Of a DNA stretch of 64,000 nt, positions 1 through 13,798 are shown piece by piece. The position numbers were made by a program, and so were the translations under genes. The stretch is from Thuidium tamariscinum (lineage: Eukaryota; Streptophyta; Bryopsida; Hypnales; Thuidiaceae). The first letter of the stretch is position 1. Every line of letters begins with the position of its first letter. The stretch is taken from positions 21,653,501 through 21,717,500 of the forward strand of contig OX344749.2 in NCBI GenBank assembly GCA_947034885.2, in the 5' to 3' direction. The notes under the pieces are model-generated. The model did no database searches, was not told the origin of the DNA, and saw nothing but the letters and a program-made list of their open reading frames with translations.

Positions 1-199
1 TTGGTGTTTTTTGTGTGGCACAAATTCAATGAAAAGGAAACTCGTTGAACAGGAAAGAGTAGCAGCACCCATAACCATCAATTCAAGGGTTTTGAACATG
101 ATTTCTATCTACAGACATCCAACAAATTAATTATTAAATCCTATTAGCAAGAAGAAAAATAATTTCAGTGCACTTTCAAATGTATTATTTGGACATTGT
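1..199. other. Unannotated left edge
   Basis: AT-rich sequence with no open frame of note. It leads into the inverted-repeat element that starts near 200. Nothing else is recognised. Confidence 0.5.
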
Positions 200-595
200 G
201 ACTGTAAGTGCAAAACACCCATTTCCGCACCTGTTCCTTGCAGTGGACTATAGATTCACCCAAATGCATTAGAAGACTTCCCTTAATGTGTTCGCCACAT
301 GTATGATTGTAATTTGCTTAATTGAAAGACACATAGGAAAATTTGGTTGGCCGAGTGCTGATTTTCGCAAGGTTCAGTTTTGGGGGCACCTACAAGACGG
401 TTCCACAAGTCTACGGAGCCAGCACTTTGAAAATTTGTAGAAATTACACATTGTATTCAAAAAATCTAATTTTTTTCTAATATTCATGATTTTCACTCGC
501 ATAATACTAGAAAAATATCATTTTTAGAAAATGTTGCCTCCAACTATGCTGAATTCCTTATTTGGACGATTTTGGGTGTTTCTAAGTCTGTCAGT
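200..595 (-). mobile_element. Short TIR element, AAACACCC family, copy 1
   Basis: This ~0.4 kb non-coding element is read on the minus strand. It has homologues at 16,732-17,081 and 59,511-59,901. All three share an internal phrase about a stalled A/T stretch after CAGCATAGTTGGAGGCA (here in reverse near 530-560) and a block around TTTTCAAAGTGTTGGCTCC. Both ends carry an AAACACCC motif in opposite orientation (near 212-220 and 574-583). Target duplication not resolved. It is a MITE-like non-autonomous element of unknown superfamily. Confidence 0.55.
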
Positions 596-3500
596 TGTGA
601 ATTTCTAAAAAGCCATCTATGAATGCACTGAATATCAACATCAGGATGTGATATTCAAATGTAGTACACCCTTGTAATCACACCTATTCACTTCCCAAGA
701 TTTTCCAAGATTTTAGAGGAGATAATTATGGGTACAGTGAGGGTTATGGGTACTGCTACCTTAAGCACGGCACAGGGCAGGAGCTAATACGGTGCAGGCT
801 AGGGCTGCACTACTATAGCTGCAGGAGTCTTTGAAGCTTACGAGCCTCTTCAGTTAATTAAGGTAAGCGTGAACCACACATTGTCATGCACGTTGTACGT
901 AAGAATTAAGTTAACTTATTCGGAGCTAGCATGGATCCCTTCCGCAGTAGCTCCACTAGCTCTCCTTGCGTGGAGCGTACAATGGTTGTAGGGACAAGGA
1001 TTCTAGAAAATTCATTGAACGGCCAGCAGTCGGCGGCCGGGTCGTGAGGAGTACAACTGAAATGTCAAGTGGGCTTCGTGCGGGAGTCACGAAGCGTCGT
1101 CGTCACTGTGCTGCCAATGCAGGCGGAAAGAAGAAGCTTACGTTACCTTATTGTCTCGCTACGACGCATTCACAAAGCCACAACTTGCAGATAATTATGG
1201 AGTTAATTAATAAAAGACGACGTGATATATATCGTCCACGCGATACCCAAGAATTCAATCACCAATTCCCATCAATGCATTCTTCAATACTACTTGCTGC
1301 AATGAAATCTTAGTCAGTGGTAAATAAATGAATATACTGAATTACATCATGAACCTCCTGTAGGACCAGTACAGTTTGAGTGAGCCTGGCTTTGTGGCAT
1401 TGTATGCTGCAGATCAGGCTGAATTGAATTGAATTTCAGAGCGACCGGCCTCGACAAAATGAAATTCTGGACAATTCATCCACGATTGCTCTCAAGCATC
1501 TACTGTAGCCCGTTCAGTCTTACAAAATTATAAATTAATATGATTCAAATTTCAAAGAAAAAAAATCTAGTTCAGTAAGGTGCTAAAAACAACTTTTTTT
1601 TCTTCACTTAAATGCAAGTATCTTGCAATCTACAAAGTCAAGCTAAGGTTTCTAAAATTTCTTCCACACTTGCACTTTTGACTAGTGCAAAATTTTATGG
1701 TTAGATATGCAAAAAAATAAAATTTTAAAGTTTTTTCACTTTGCAATAAAATTAGCAGTTTTGAGTGGATTTTTGATGGAAAAAGGCCATGGGACTCTAG
1801 GGCTTAAGCAATTATAGTACTGTAATAGATTTTACCCTTTGCCACTGTACAATGGCTACTAACGAACAGACAAATTCATTTTCGAGCATTGACTTAGAGG
1901 TCAATAACGTCAATTTCATTAAAGTGGTGTTACTTCGACTCCAAAATTTGTGACATATACATACATAAAGGTCTAAAATCCAGGACCTGTATGGATTTAT
2001 GTTTCATATCACTGCTTTGGTACTACAGACCTCAAGATTGTGCATGTAATGAACTTAGTTTTTTTTTCCAAGGCTCCTCAAGAATGTTTCATTTTCTACA
2101 GCTTGTCAGTTTAAATATTCCTTGTGTCTCTTTAGTTGTTTATCATTTCAAATTCCAGTAAGATACATGTTCTACTTCTGTAAAAGAAAAATTTGAATCT
2201 CAACAGTTTTATCACTTTTACGGTTATGCAGTAAGTTGCAGAATAATTGGGCTTGTGCATGCAGGTCAGCCAAGAGAAGGACAAGAACATGATCACAGGT
2301 ACCCACATTTAAAGCCACTACAAGGAAACGTTTTGTCTTCAGAAGTAAAGCCAACAACAGGTACAAACGTTGTTGATGAGAAATAGTAAACAAAAGGCTG
2401 ATCTCCTAAATTAAATGGGGATTCTCGATCACTTGAAATTAACCCCGAACAACTTCCGTACTGCTCCGATGTTTCCTCGTGATGGACCATTGTCGGGAAT
2501 CAAACAAATTAAAGCGGTGCCTCCAGGTTTACATGAAGTAGGCGACAACAGGTGGGAGTGTCGTTGCAAGCACTCTAGCTCCGTCTCTCCCTCGATCAGT
2601 GAACTACAGTAGCTAGCACGCATGATAATGGTTCTTCGACATCTGAGGCGGCCTGGCCTGTTGCGAAACGGCTCCATCTGAGTCATCTGACTTAATTTCA
2701 TTATTTTCTGCACAGGAATGTGGTACGTGCATGCAGACGTACGTACCCGGCCTATCAAATATAGTCCTGGCCTGCACTGGTTTGATCTACTAGACTGTGG
2801 TTTAATTAGCCTCGCGTAGTTTTGAAACGCGAAGAGGTGGGGCTGTGGAGAGGACGAAACCAAAGACGGAAAGTTGAATCGAGACTAATTAAAAGCTGGT
2901 TGGAAGGACTTCGTACATTCTTAACGTACGTTACTCTGAAATCTTGATTGTATGTTGATGTAACAGCATATAGTGGGGCAAGCTCATGGCTAGGGTGAAG
3001 AGTGTAGACTGTACGCAGAGATCAATTCTCCCCCATGTCATGCATTGATTCACGCATGAAAGTGCATGTTAAAGTCAATGACGTGGGAACACCACGGACC
3101 TTCGTTATGTTCATGTCATGAAGTCCATTTTTGGAGTTAGTACATGCACTTGCAAACGAGAGGCGTGAGTCTAGATCTTGTGTGATTCAAGCCGGCCGGT
3201 CGCTAGCTTAGCCTGGTGGTGATGCAAGCGAAGTACGTGTCGTTTTCTGGAGAGGATGACATTTTCAAATACTGTAGTTATACACAGCCTTGAATTGCAA
3301 TTTACAGGAAGACTGTCATTGTCATGCATGGTGTCGTTTCGGAAGAGTTGTTTTTAATTTTCAAGTGATCAATATACTCCAGCATTAATTGCACCCGTGA
3401 GGTCAATCCATGTCTCAGTGACATTCGAGATTTCGGAGTTTAGACTCATCTACTCAGCGTTAGCTAGCTAGTGTCTACCATTCAGCTTCATCTAGCTATT

Positions 3501-6500
3501 TTAATTAATTCGAATTTCCAGCTTTTGAAATAGCTCTCTAACGTCTAATGTAACTGAAGCTCTGATTCTCATTGAGAAAAGGATTGCCCTCCTAGCTACT
3601 ACAAAATACGTCACGGTTTAACGAAGCTTACAGAGTTACAGTTTGGTTTTAGGAAGCCCGGATGTTTTAGCAGGATTCTGGGAAAAGGAACCAGTCAATC
3701 TGCTCACCCTGGAAATGAGGAAAGTGGAACTAGTGTAAATCAAGGGAGCATTCGACTGTCTTGTGAAAGGGTCCTGTGTCTCTGGAATAGTAAGCAAAAG
3801 GTATATTCTTGAAAAACACTATGCAATCTGGCAATCTGGGGTTGAGAGTTCCAGGGCCCCACAAGGAGCAGAAATCTCAAATAGCAGACAGGACAGGACA
3901 GGCTCTCCGTATCACACTTTCATCGATTTGCACGCAGCAATAATATCACGTACATGACTATGGCGATGGTGAAGTGAAGGGAGCAGCAAGCGGTCTGCAT
4001 GCGCACCTTCAACGACATAAAAATCATACCTTGGTGCACTAAATTCAACGAGCCAGGGTGGCGGATCGATGGCCCATTAATATCTGTATACACATATGTA
4101 GCCGAAAGCTCTTAGAACAAAGCGCATGGCATAGCTTCCCAAAGCAAATTTATAGAATATAAGCATGCACTTAAATTCTCAATTCGAGAAAATAACAACA
4201 ATTCAGTCGCTCTACTGAATTAATTCACGTACAATACCGAAGCCAGGCTAGGTCTACCTGGGTCCAACCAGCTAAAACCTTGAGATCGAAGTCTGCATTG
4301 CAATTGGTCTCCGATAGATTTTACATGGTCGTTTCACCCAAACTGTGCAAAAAAACGACACAAGAACCTCGTGCTGGAGTGTACCTGATACTACCGTGCT
4401 GACAGGGAAGGCCGGGAGACATGTCAGCTAGCTAGCGTACCTGCAATAAGGTGAACCGGCCTATTACCATTCCTCTCTCAATTAACTTCAATTCGCCTTA
4501 GTTAATTTACCCATCGTGTACATTCCAGAACGCAATGCGGTTCAGAGAGGTACCTACAAAAGGGCAGAATTCAGATGAGGTTGGTAACAGGCTGGTTCAC
4601 TGCCATTCTGTATATGACTAGGCTAGTGCAAGAAAAGATCAAGGGCTCAAATCAAAGTAAAGTTGAGGATCCCGTCCGTTGTAGTCCTCAGCTGCACCTT
4701 CAGTGAAACCAAAATGGATCCTTCAAGAGGGCTTCAGAGTTGAGAGTCCCTCTGTAAGTTACCAGAACAATTGGAATGTAATCTTAAACTTAAGCTTACT
4801 TGCGTTAAGTTAAGTTAGTCCCGCTTGAAACGGAGGGAGAAAGATTGCAGTTTTCGCAGTCTGTGGTACTTCGTTTGTATAATAACCTCCGCATGAATTC
4901 GCATTCACTCCTGCCGTGAATGTCAGTCTGCCACAAACTACTTTTGCTGTCCAAGGTAGTTGTGACCTCCAGCTGGGACATGCGCCACTAGCCCACTATT
5001 TAATAAATAATGTAATTGCATACATATTACATAAGGTTGTGGAAAACATTTCTCTCACAGTGCCTCTGCCCCGGTCGATGATAGGCTGCTTGCTGATTAC
5101 CCATCACTGCGTGGGCCTATCGCCGGGCCACGTCAGCGGTACCTACTCTTTCGCCTGAGGTTATTATACCTCTCTCTCGTGAATAATAAAAAATGATTCA
5201 CATTGATAGGAAAAGCATTATCGTGAAAAATGGTTTGAAAAGTTCTTCTGAGGTTTATAAAATATTGAAATCTTAAGCTCAGTCCTCCGTGGTGGAATTT
5301 TTTCAGAATTAGCTAGAACTGTACGAAACTTTATACACGCCACGGAATTTTCGGACCTTTTTGTTTTCGCACGGTAGGAAGGTCGCGTACACAATCTATC
5401 TGCGCGCAGAATGTGGTCCATAAATTGTGATCCACATATATCCTGTGCAATATTAGAAATATGGAAACGTTAGCATGACGCCCGCAAAAGCCAGAAATCA
5501 AGTATCTCACAGCTTGTTCCACGTTCAAGCAGCTAGCCCGCCGGTCCTGGTTGCAGAAACGATACTTGCAAATTATAAAATTCTATGGCACCACCTTATA
5601 TATAAGTTACTGATGGGTATGCTGCAATAATCTAGCTACACAAAGAATTTCGATATTTCTCATTTCCTAGCAGCGGTAGGCCTCTAGATCGAGTTTTAAA
5701 AAAAGAGCGAGAGAATGGGACTAGAGCAGCCACAAAGCATTCGAATCTAATCCAATCTAACTTCGATAGGCACACTAGCTAGCTAGCTAGCTACGTGAGG
5801 TGAATTCTTAAATCTATGTCAATGACACTTGATGCACGACATCTGTTGACAGGGTACAATATTTGCATAATTCTCGATGTTCTACTGGCATGGGAAGGAC
5901 GATCTCGACACATATTCTGAATGATGTTCTCGAAAAGCGGTGAGTCCGAATGATCAATTGTTCATTTGTTTCGAAAAAGGGCAAAAGCAAAAAATGGAAA
6001 GGCACGGTAAGTCCATGATTGTATAATCTGGGATGAGAACTCGTTGGTTCGAGATAAGCATCCCGACAACCAATTGCTGTCAACTACTCAACTGGTCTCA
6101 CTGCAGTCAAAATTCGAGTCTCGATTGATACAGCGAGAAAATGAATTAGATTCTGAAATTAAACTAGATTTTAGGTGAATTTGCAGTCGTGATCAAAGGT
6201 TCGTACATCTGCAGTGCAGTTCCGACTTCGTCACTTTACTGCAGAAACAAAGAATGTACCCAATTTGGAGGGGGGGCCGCGTCCTTCCAGGTTAAGCTTA
6301 TCTGGACATCTGGACGGAAAGACAAAAGGGAAGGCGCAACTGTGCAGATGATAAGGCTCACTAAAGCTTAGCACTGAGCGGAGTGTACCTGCCCAGTGCC
6401 AACACAAAAATCGCACAGGAAAGGTCAAACGGTACTGTCTGAAAAGGTCAGAAGGTGGGTCCTTTCAAATCAGAGCCCTGCCAAACTCATTCGCAGATTG

Positions 6501-7038
6501 GGCAGAGTGACTCCTCCATCCTCTGTACCGCAACTTCCTCTCACGGTCTTTGCAGATACTCTCGCTCATCTCAGTAAGATAGTCATGATTATTCAACCAA
6601 CTCTGACTCAAGCGAGAGTCTTGGTCAAATAGATTTTTCTCCTTCAAAACCACCCCCATGAGTTACGGGAGCCTAAATCACATCGGATCTAACTAAGTAC
6701 TGAGTAGATTTGCGAGAATATCAGTTACGTCACTAACTGATTCACTAACGGGGTAAAACATGGAAACACTAGAGTAGGTTCGTTATCGACTAGGTTATTA
6801 GTGACAGCTATGATCGGCATGGCGATGGAAGCAAAATGATTTTCAAACTGTGGAATGAGACCCATAGTAAGACAGACAGACGATTACATGCAAGCCCCAT
6901 CATGGAAGGTCCTCCACACCATGATGTCCGGTCCCTGAAGGCCTGAACACGCCAGAGCTCGGCCCTCAGTGCAAAATTATCACACGGCATCATTCTATCC
7001 ATGCAGCTCTCTAAATTAGGTCAAACATCGGGTACTCT
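596..7038. other. Moderate-GC non-coding stretch without recognised gene
   Basis: Apart from short runs such as a CTAG-based repeat at about 5,771-5,794 (TAGC repeated five times) and several AATTAATT stretches, this looks like unique intergenic DNA. Open frames are all short (under about 145 codons), have no recognisable domain and overlap one another on both strands, as expected by chance. No tRNA or rRNA was recognised. I see no high-copy repeat shared with the rest of the window. Confidence 0.5.
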
Positions 7039-7948
7039 TATAAATGGCAGCTTGAATATTGGCTTCTTCCCGTCTCCAAATTAGTTGCTCAAGGTTCAAT
7101 TCCTCTGCTGCTAGCTGAGCTTTCTTCTCCACTGTCTTCCGATGTGATCGATCGATGGTCCTCAGATCCCGGCTTCAGTGCGAGCCGCGTCTGGAAAGTG
7201 TCATTGAACTGATGCTAGCAAGTCAAGCTCGCTAGAATTGCTTCCCGTCTGCCCATTGCAAGCACCTGGTTATGTACCATCAGGCTAGGCTGCCGTCGGG
7301 TCTGTTGTGCGCTAGACTGTGCTAATGTATTTTTTGTTTTGTTTCGCTCTGACCGTAAGTTGTTCATACTGTCTCTCTGTCTCCCTGGTGGAGGCTAGCT
7401 AACTATCCCATCACCATCTGAACGGCCGCTGTGTTTGGAGTTTAGATAGAATTGGTGAGCGATTGCGTGCTGGTGTGTCGGACGGCAAGACAGTCTTCTA
7501 GCTCTTTGTTTACTGGTGTGTGTTGACGCTTGTCAATCGAGCTTTTGGGTTCAAGAGTCTGGGATGGATGCTGCTCCAAGCCGTGCTACTTGTGATCACC
7601 ACCGCCGCTACACCACTCATCTTCGCAAATCCACTTCGTTCTTCGCGTCTTTGAGCTCCGATCGTCTGTTGCCCAACTTGGACGTTCGTGACCGACTGGT
7701 TCACGCTACCTTCCAGAGCTGTCTAGACTCCACCATGTACGTCCTTCCTCGATCTGGTCGCTTTAACTTCCTGTACATCTCTCTTTCCATAGCCAGTTAG
7801 CTTGACTCTGGTCCCGAAAATGAAGTTGCGGAGGTTTTCGCCTTACCGGCTCGGATTGGAGGCCGCAGTCTTTAAGTACATGTTTTCAAAGCTTTTGGCA
7901 TAAGAGGAAAACTAATGCGACAATTTTCTTCAGTGTAACGAAAATAAA
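7039..7948 (+). other. Possible small transcription unit (TATA to AATAAA)
   Basis: A TATAAATG box lies at about 7,040. It is followed by a pyrimidine-rich leader (CTTCTTCCCGTCTCC and similar near 7,062-7,140) and, further down, an open frame from ATG 7,564 to the stop at 7,798-7,800 (78 residues). An AATAAA polyadenylation-type signal sits at 7,943-7,948. The small protein is Ser/Arg-rich at its N-terminus and has no domain I recognise. Several upstream ATGs precede it, so a non-coding RNA is equally possible. This is inference from signal order only; there is no homology support. Confidence 0.25.
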
Positions 7949-10900
7949 AGTTTGTAATGAGAACTCTAGTACGTCTTTGCTGGAGTCTTTGCCAAGTGCT
8001 TGAAGTCTGGTATGACGGAGCTCATTACATCAACTGCGCAAGCGTGTGACTAGAGATCTGACTAGTGGTTGTTGATTCTGTGCGATTTCAGGTTGGTCTT
8101 ACAAACTTGAGGTCTGCAATTTAGATTGCAACCCTCGAGTCCCGACAGCGGAAAGGCTCTACTCGCAAGCGATTTTCAGCTAGTGAGCACAAATAAGAAG
8201 GTCGGTATGGGCTCATGACTTTGCAAATGTAGAGCTCGCTCGCCGAATACCATGTCACCCATCCCAACATTAGATTGGAGGGTAGAAGCAATTGTCTTCG
8301 AAATGTTTAGGACAAATCAAATTAGGAAGTTTTAGCTGGATTTCCTGTTAGTAATGAATTGGTGCCACGAAAGAACTGTCGATCTGCTTCTTAGCCGTTA
8401 CGTTACATTCCTAGTCGTACTCGGGTGACGGTTCCAGTTGAATTTTCCTAACTAGTATAGGTTGTTTATATTGGTCCATGTGATCGGTGAGGATTGCGGT
8501 ATCCAATATTGCTGTGACCTTCACGTACTCGACGGCCTTTCTCCAATTTGGAAGAATGCGCACGAGATGGAAGCTCCCATTGTCTCCAGTCCAAATGTAC
8601 CTCTCTTGCGTCCCCCAAATAACGCACATTAATCTATCATTTCTGAATTCATATCTCTGCCGTCACTCGTCAACTCTCAACACTGACTTGCAGTTGTAAA
8701 TTTATACATCCTGTGGCAACTGGGTTTTTTTGTAGACACATGGAACTATGCATTTGAATTGGCAGGCTCCAATGCAATATCTGCCTGGCCCTCGTTCCCT
8801 TGGCAAAACAGACATTGATCGATCCCGGCCTTGAGATACCGAACCGGTTTCCAGTAATCAAATGCAGCTCACCCAACCACCGGAGTTGCCAGCTGGTTAT
8901 AAGAACAAGTTTGTACATATCCAATTTGAATGGGCCAAATTAGCACATTAATTGGTAGCTTGAGTCCTTGTTTTCAGCACTTGCGACGGAAAATGTTCGG
9001 CTCACTGCAAGTCGCTAAAATGAGGTTGTATGAAATGTCAATGTGGCCAGTGAAAACTCATTATCCGGTAGGGACTGTATGCCCCAGAAGCCAAAAATGA
9101 TGCAAAAGTAATCTCAAGCAATCTATGTTCAAGTCTCGATTTCGTCGTAATTCAAAATCGTGATCAACATCGTGGTTCCATGAACACCAAAAAACATGGA
9201 TTTCCAGGGTCGTAGCCTGCTGCACGCTCCAGTTAGTTCCAGTCTGAGTGGATTCCATTCCTCACCTGTGAGTAACGAACTACGAGGAGTAAGCTAATTA
9301 ATTAATGCCGCTCTAACTGTGCCTGAATAGAAATAAAACAACTCCTCTGATCAATTTAGTACTGTGCTAATTTGGAGTTTAATTTTTTTTTTGATGAGGA
9401 CTGATCTCGGCCCTAGGTCTTCGAATGTTAATCTCCTTAAATTGGCGATACTTCAGGACGTTGGCACTGCAAAGGCGATATGAAACATACATTTGTACCA
9501 ATCCTTATCAATCCTAGTATTTAGAGCCTCATCAATCCTAGTATTTCTGACCAGTTGAATGTCACAATTCACAAAATTTGGGGCTCTGAATTGCACTACG
9601 AAATGACGAAATGGAATTTTTATGGGTGAATCGCCATTAATTATTTCTCTACACATGCGTTTTGTATGGTAATCCATTCTCAGCTTCTTGCTCTCTCCCG
9701 AAGAGGACCCGAGCCTGGATTCAATCCATTTATGTTCTAGCGTAATGTCTAATCAATAGTTCTACCTAGAACGTCATATTCGTTATTTGGCTAGTTTGAA
9801 CGTGTTCGTTATTCGTTATTTGATTAACTTCATTGATACTTTCAAGTGTGAAAGTTAGGACTTTGAAATTGGTCAAATCGGTTTTAGTTTTCGAGCTAAA
9901 AAATTTAAGATAGGTATAGCTCCAGTTCAAGATGGACGATCTAAAAACTGTGGTTTCAACAATTTCATCACACTCTTCTCTCACTCAGCTTGCCTTTTAA
10001 CTTGGTATCAAGAAACATCCAATGGATTGATTTTCTATTTCCAGAACATGCTTTCCTCAGAGTACGTGTATTCTCGAGACAACATTTGAATGTGATCGAC
10101 TCTGAAAAGTTTATTGCGTGGAGTCCGAGAAGGTTAAAACCAGCAAAGACGTTTCAAAGAGCCAAATTGGTGAAATTCAAGTGCATGGTCTCTATAAACT
10201 GGAAATGGCACAATCAAAGGTTCCAGAAAAGAGAAAAATGACATTCTCTCGAAATTATGCCAAATTAACGAATATGAAGTTTAGACTAGCCAGCTATTTA
10301 AACGTCCATTCAGTTAGCTAGGCGGTACTTTGATGCTCAGTTCTGACTTTTACATTAGCTTGTTGTTGTGCAGACAAATAAGCAAATTCATAGGCAAATT
10401 GCATTTCATCCACAGCATTGTACACCCCATCTCCTTCCCGGCTCACGAAATCATTTCATTTCCTTCCTGTCCTGAGGGTTCACACTGCGCCATTCTAATG
10501 GAATTGCGCCAACTGAGTAACGAAATCGACGTTGTTTCGAGAAACTCTGCTGCAAATGCTAAAACAAAACCCCATTCAGAGCTCCACATTGGTCATGCAT
10601 TTTTCTTCCATGTCCTAATTAATTAGTTCCTTCAAAGGGATATAATCGATCACTCAGCTGACTCGTGTCAGTCTGGTGGCGTGAGCCGCAGCAGCAATGT
10701 CTGACTGTGACGTTGCATAGAGGTCGCAGGTAATGGCAAATCTAAACTCTTCGTGTGCAAGGCATCACTAAAATTATACGGAGTAGTATCCTTGGGTAAT
10801 TAAAACGACAGTTTCGAAGGTCAAACAAAGTGCTCAATATCATAGCAACATTACCCTGACCGGCGTGTCACTCCACCCTAACCTTTGAGTTCCAGGCTCT

Positions 10901-11436
10901 GTATTTTGCACATTGAATGTGCGGCCATGGCTAGTTGTTAAACTTCATAAGAATTGCTTTGATCTCAGACTACGGATTCCCATTTCCCTCTGTCAATTGC
11001 GTGCACTCCACCCACTTGGAAATCTCTCGAGAATCTCTCTCAGGTTCCCAGCCCTGGTTACACTTCACGACCATAAGTCCAGTTTCTTAAATGGACTCAG
11101 GGTGGCAGCAACTTTGAGCTACCAAAGATTGAAATTAAAACTATTTCATGTGTGCATCTTGCTGCTACAAAAGTTGAAACTCAAATGCGCACTATTCTGT
11201 CCACCTGCATGACTCGAGTAGTGGAAATTAATGAATCGAACTAGTGTAATGCCGACTTGCCCGACTTTGTGTCACGACGGAGTCGTTTAATTACTGAATT
11301 CATTCATTCACCGTCTGTTGAAGGATTTGAGATGTTCAGCAATGAGCTGCTTTGCCTTTAATTAGACTGCTGCGAAATCGGGGAAAATTCTGTATCACAT
11401 TTATAACTCCCACCAGGTAGGATTGTGTCGACCATG
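7949..11436. other. Moderate-GC non-coding stretch without recognised gene
   Basis: Continuation of the unique-looking left block. Open frames (for example near 9,990-10,241, 10,330-10,626 and 10,913-11,212) are short, lack domains and have mixed codon use. No RNA gene, tandem repeat or mobile-element terminus was recognised. Base composition shifts to AT-rich at about 11.5 kb where the first TTAA element begins. Confidence 0.5.
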
Positions 11437-12576
11437 TTAAGTTTTCAAGGATTGTGTCGAAAAGTGTCCTCACAGAGTCTGGGAGTCCGATTCAAGGTGC
11501 TGTAACTTTTGTATTCAATGTTTGAATTTAATAAGTTTTATTGGGAAAGCTACGCATACTAGTCTACTTTGTGTAATAAAAATTTTAAATAAATAAAATA
11601 TATACAGATATTTTGGGGAGCCAATCAAAGTTCACAAATTTAATTTAAGTTCACCAAACTCCAATTGATGGGCTGCAATTTCAAGGGCTTGTATCTCCTT
11701 CATCTAATGTTTGGTTTCAATCAAATTTGTTGTATTATGTTCCTCTAAAAGCCTAGTTACTGTGGTCGAACTTTCATGGCAATCCAAGTTGTTTTGAATA
11801 TTTGGGAGCAATTCAAAGTTCAAAAACCAAACATTTTTGGATTATAGTGAACTTGAATAGCTTGTTTCTTCTTCATACAATGTCCATTTTTGATTAAAAA
11901 AATTTGGAAAAGTTGCGCATCCTAGTCTAGTTTGTGTGGCTAAAATTTCATATCAATCCAAGAAGTCATTCATGAGTGACTAAGAAGCATTTTAGAAGAA
12001 AGGTTTAGCTCAAGATGTGTTTTTTCACCCATTTTTGCCATTTTGTTGCCATTTCAAAGTCATTTTGCAAAGACAATGAGTCAATTGAATGACGTTTTTT
12101 TCACCAATGTGTGTACAATATGTTAATTTCAAAGCACTTTAGGTTTTTCATTTTTCATTTGAGTCAATTTAGAAATTAAATTTTACCTCCAAATGTGTTT
12201 TCAAGAAAGTTTCAACATCTTTTTTCAACACTAAAACATTATAATCTTGCACTCCATGCAATCAAATGACTTTAAATTTAATCCACATTATCTACGCTCC
12301 AAAAAACAAGGGTGCACAATGACTAGTCAACAATGGCTTTAATTTAACAATGACTACAAAATGATTGTTTTGCAATTATTTTGGACAAGAATTGACTTTT
12401 ACAATCATTACGAGCAAGTCACTTATACCCTCATTTTTTTGTAGTACTACAACATATATGCACATTACAAGATTGTATGGTTGAGATTTTCATACCTTAG
12501 TGACATGTAGACTTGTAAGGCTTGAATAGCAAGGATGCTTTTATGCATGTTAGGACTTTAGGCAATGAGAGGTTAA
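11437..12576 (+). mobile_element. TTAA-flanked non-autonomous element, family 3
   Basis: TTAA lies at both outer ends (11,437-11,440 and 12,573-12,576). The interior is homologous to elements at 50,519-51,238 and 55,926-57,241, and in reverse to 38,103-38,898 and 40,783-41,992. Shared phrases include GTTCACCAAACT(C/A)CAATTG, TTGTATCTCCTTCATC and GGCTTGAATAGCAAGGATGC. The right end, read inward, is CCTCTCATTGCC. It has no coding capacity. The TTAA target and C-rich termini resemble piggyBac-type non-autonomous elements; Kolobok-type is an alternative. Confidence 0.6.
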
Positions 12577-13345
12577 CAGGTTAAGTAGGTTTCTTTCACA
12601 TCTTCCTTGCAGTAGCACAACTATATATTGAGAGTTTCTTAAAAGTTGACTATTATAGACATTCAATTCTAATCCTTGATAATTGACAAAGTGGATATCA
12701 AACATAGTGTTAAATTTTTCTTACAAGCCATAGTTTGAAACTTCAAATTGATGCATTGATGCTTGTTTATGGTCAAGAATTCATTTAATTTATAGAAAGG
12801 TGGCATTGCTAGAAGCATCTCACTTCATGGTATTCTTTTATAGTAATTGAAGTCCAAAATACTAAAAACAATGTTGTTTATTTAGGTATGCTTAAATGCT
12901 ATAGTACACCAATTCACTCTTTGTTTTATGCTTGCACAACTAAAGAACAAAATTGATAATACTCACACATTCCAAGAAGACTTGCAACAAGGTTAATTTG
13001 AATGAATGAATAAAAAAGATTCCTTATGGATATCCAAAATTCTCACTTTAAACACTCGATGAGTCAATGTAATTGACTAAACCTTGAAAGATTGCAACTA
13101 GTGAGTGACTAATTCACTAGACCCAAAAGGATGGCAACCATGATTAATTGCATTCACAATAGAGTACTTGTGGAATAAGATGACTAATCCTATTGCTGCT
13201 AAAATTTCAATAAAATACAACTACAAATAAAACATTAACAATTAACTATCGGCAAAAATTCTTGTATTGTACATTTTTGGCATTTCATAAATTGTCATAG
13301 CCATTGGAAACATCTTAGATGTCTAAATTGTAATCACATGCACCT
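12577..13345. other. AT-rich non-coding spacer
   Basis: No gene and no clear element terminus was recognised. It consists of low-complexity AT-rich sequence between two mobile elements and may be the remains of older repeats. Confidence 0.4.
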
Positions 13346-13608
13346 AGGTCATTGCAAGAAACACGTTTCCTATTTCACATCACAATTGGAGTGACGTTGT
13401 TGTTTCCTATTATGACTTTTGAAGTATAAATCCACCTACACTTTTCTACAATTTTCCTTCCTAGAGTACCTTCTTTTTAAAGGAATTTACATTAAACATA
13501 TTTTTCATATTTTTCAAAAAATACTTTTATATTTTTAAAGTATTCCCAAAAAATTATGAGTTTTGTAGCGAAAGTGTACACAATGCTCAGTGTTTCTTGG
13601 AGTGACCC
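13346..13608. mobile_element. GGGTG/4-bp-TSD family, internally deleted copy
   Basis: The left end reads AGGTCATTGCAAGAAACAC. The right end, read inward, is GGGTCACTCCAAGAAACAC. Interior phrases match both flanks of the intact 722 bp element at 63,194-63,915, including the near-terminal block ACATATTTTTCATATTTTTC...AAAGTATTCCC. The middle of the parent is missing, so this is a deletion derivative of about 263 bp. The target duplication is not clear, probably because of age. Confidence 0.5.
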
Positions 13609-13798
13609 ACCATTAAATTTAGTAGAAACTCACCCAAAAAAAAATAGACCATGAAGATAGAAATAATTGAAAGATAGACCTAACTTAAGATGTGAAGTGT
13701 AAGAAACATCTTTGAATTCTAAATGACAATTACAATAGATATGCAAATTACCCATCTATTGTATGAAAGGTTTGAAGAATCCTTAGACATTGCTTGAT

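Noticed and set aside
966..1313. 115-codon plus-strand frame
   Set aside because: It has no domain and its residue composition is basic and irregular, consistent with chance.
2429..2863. 144-codon minus-strand frame
   Set aside because: It overlaps other frames, has no domain, and no promoter or splice signals were seen.
5771..5794. TAGC repeat run
   Set aside because: Simple microsatellite; too short to be informative.
6040..6075. GGTTCGAG, resembling a tRNA B box
   Set aside because: No A box or acceptor-stem pairing could be found around it.
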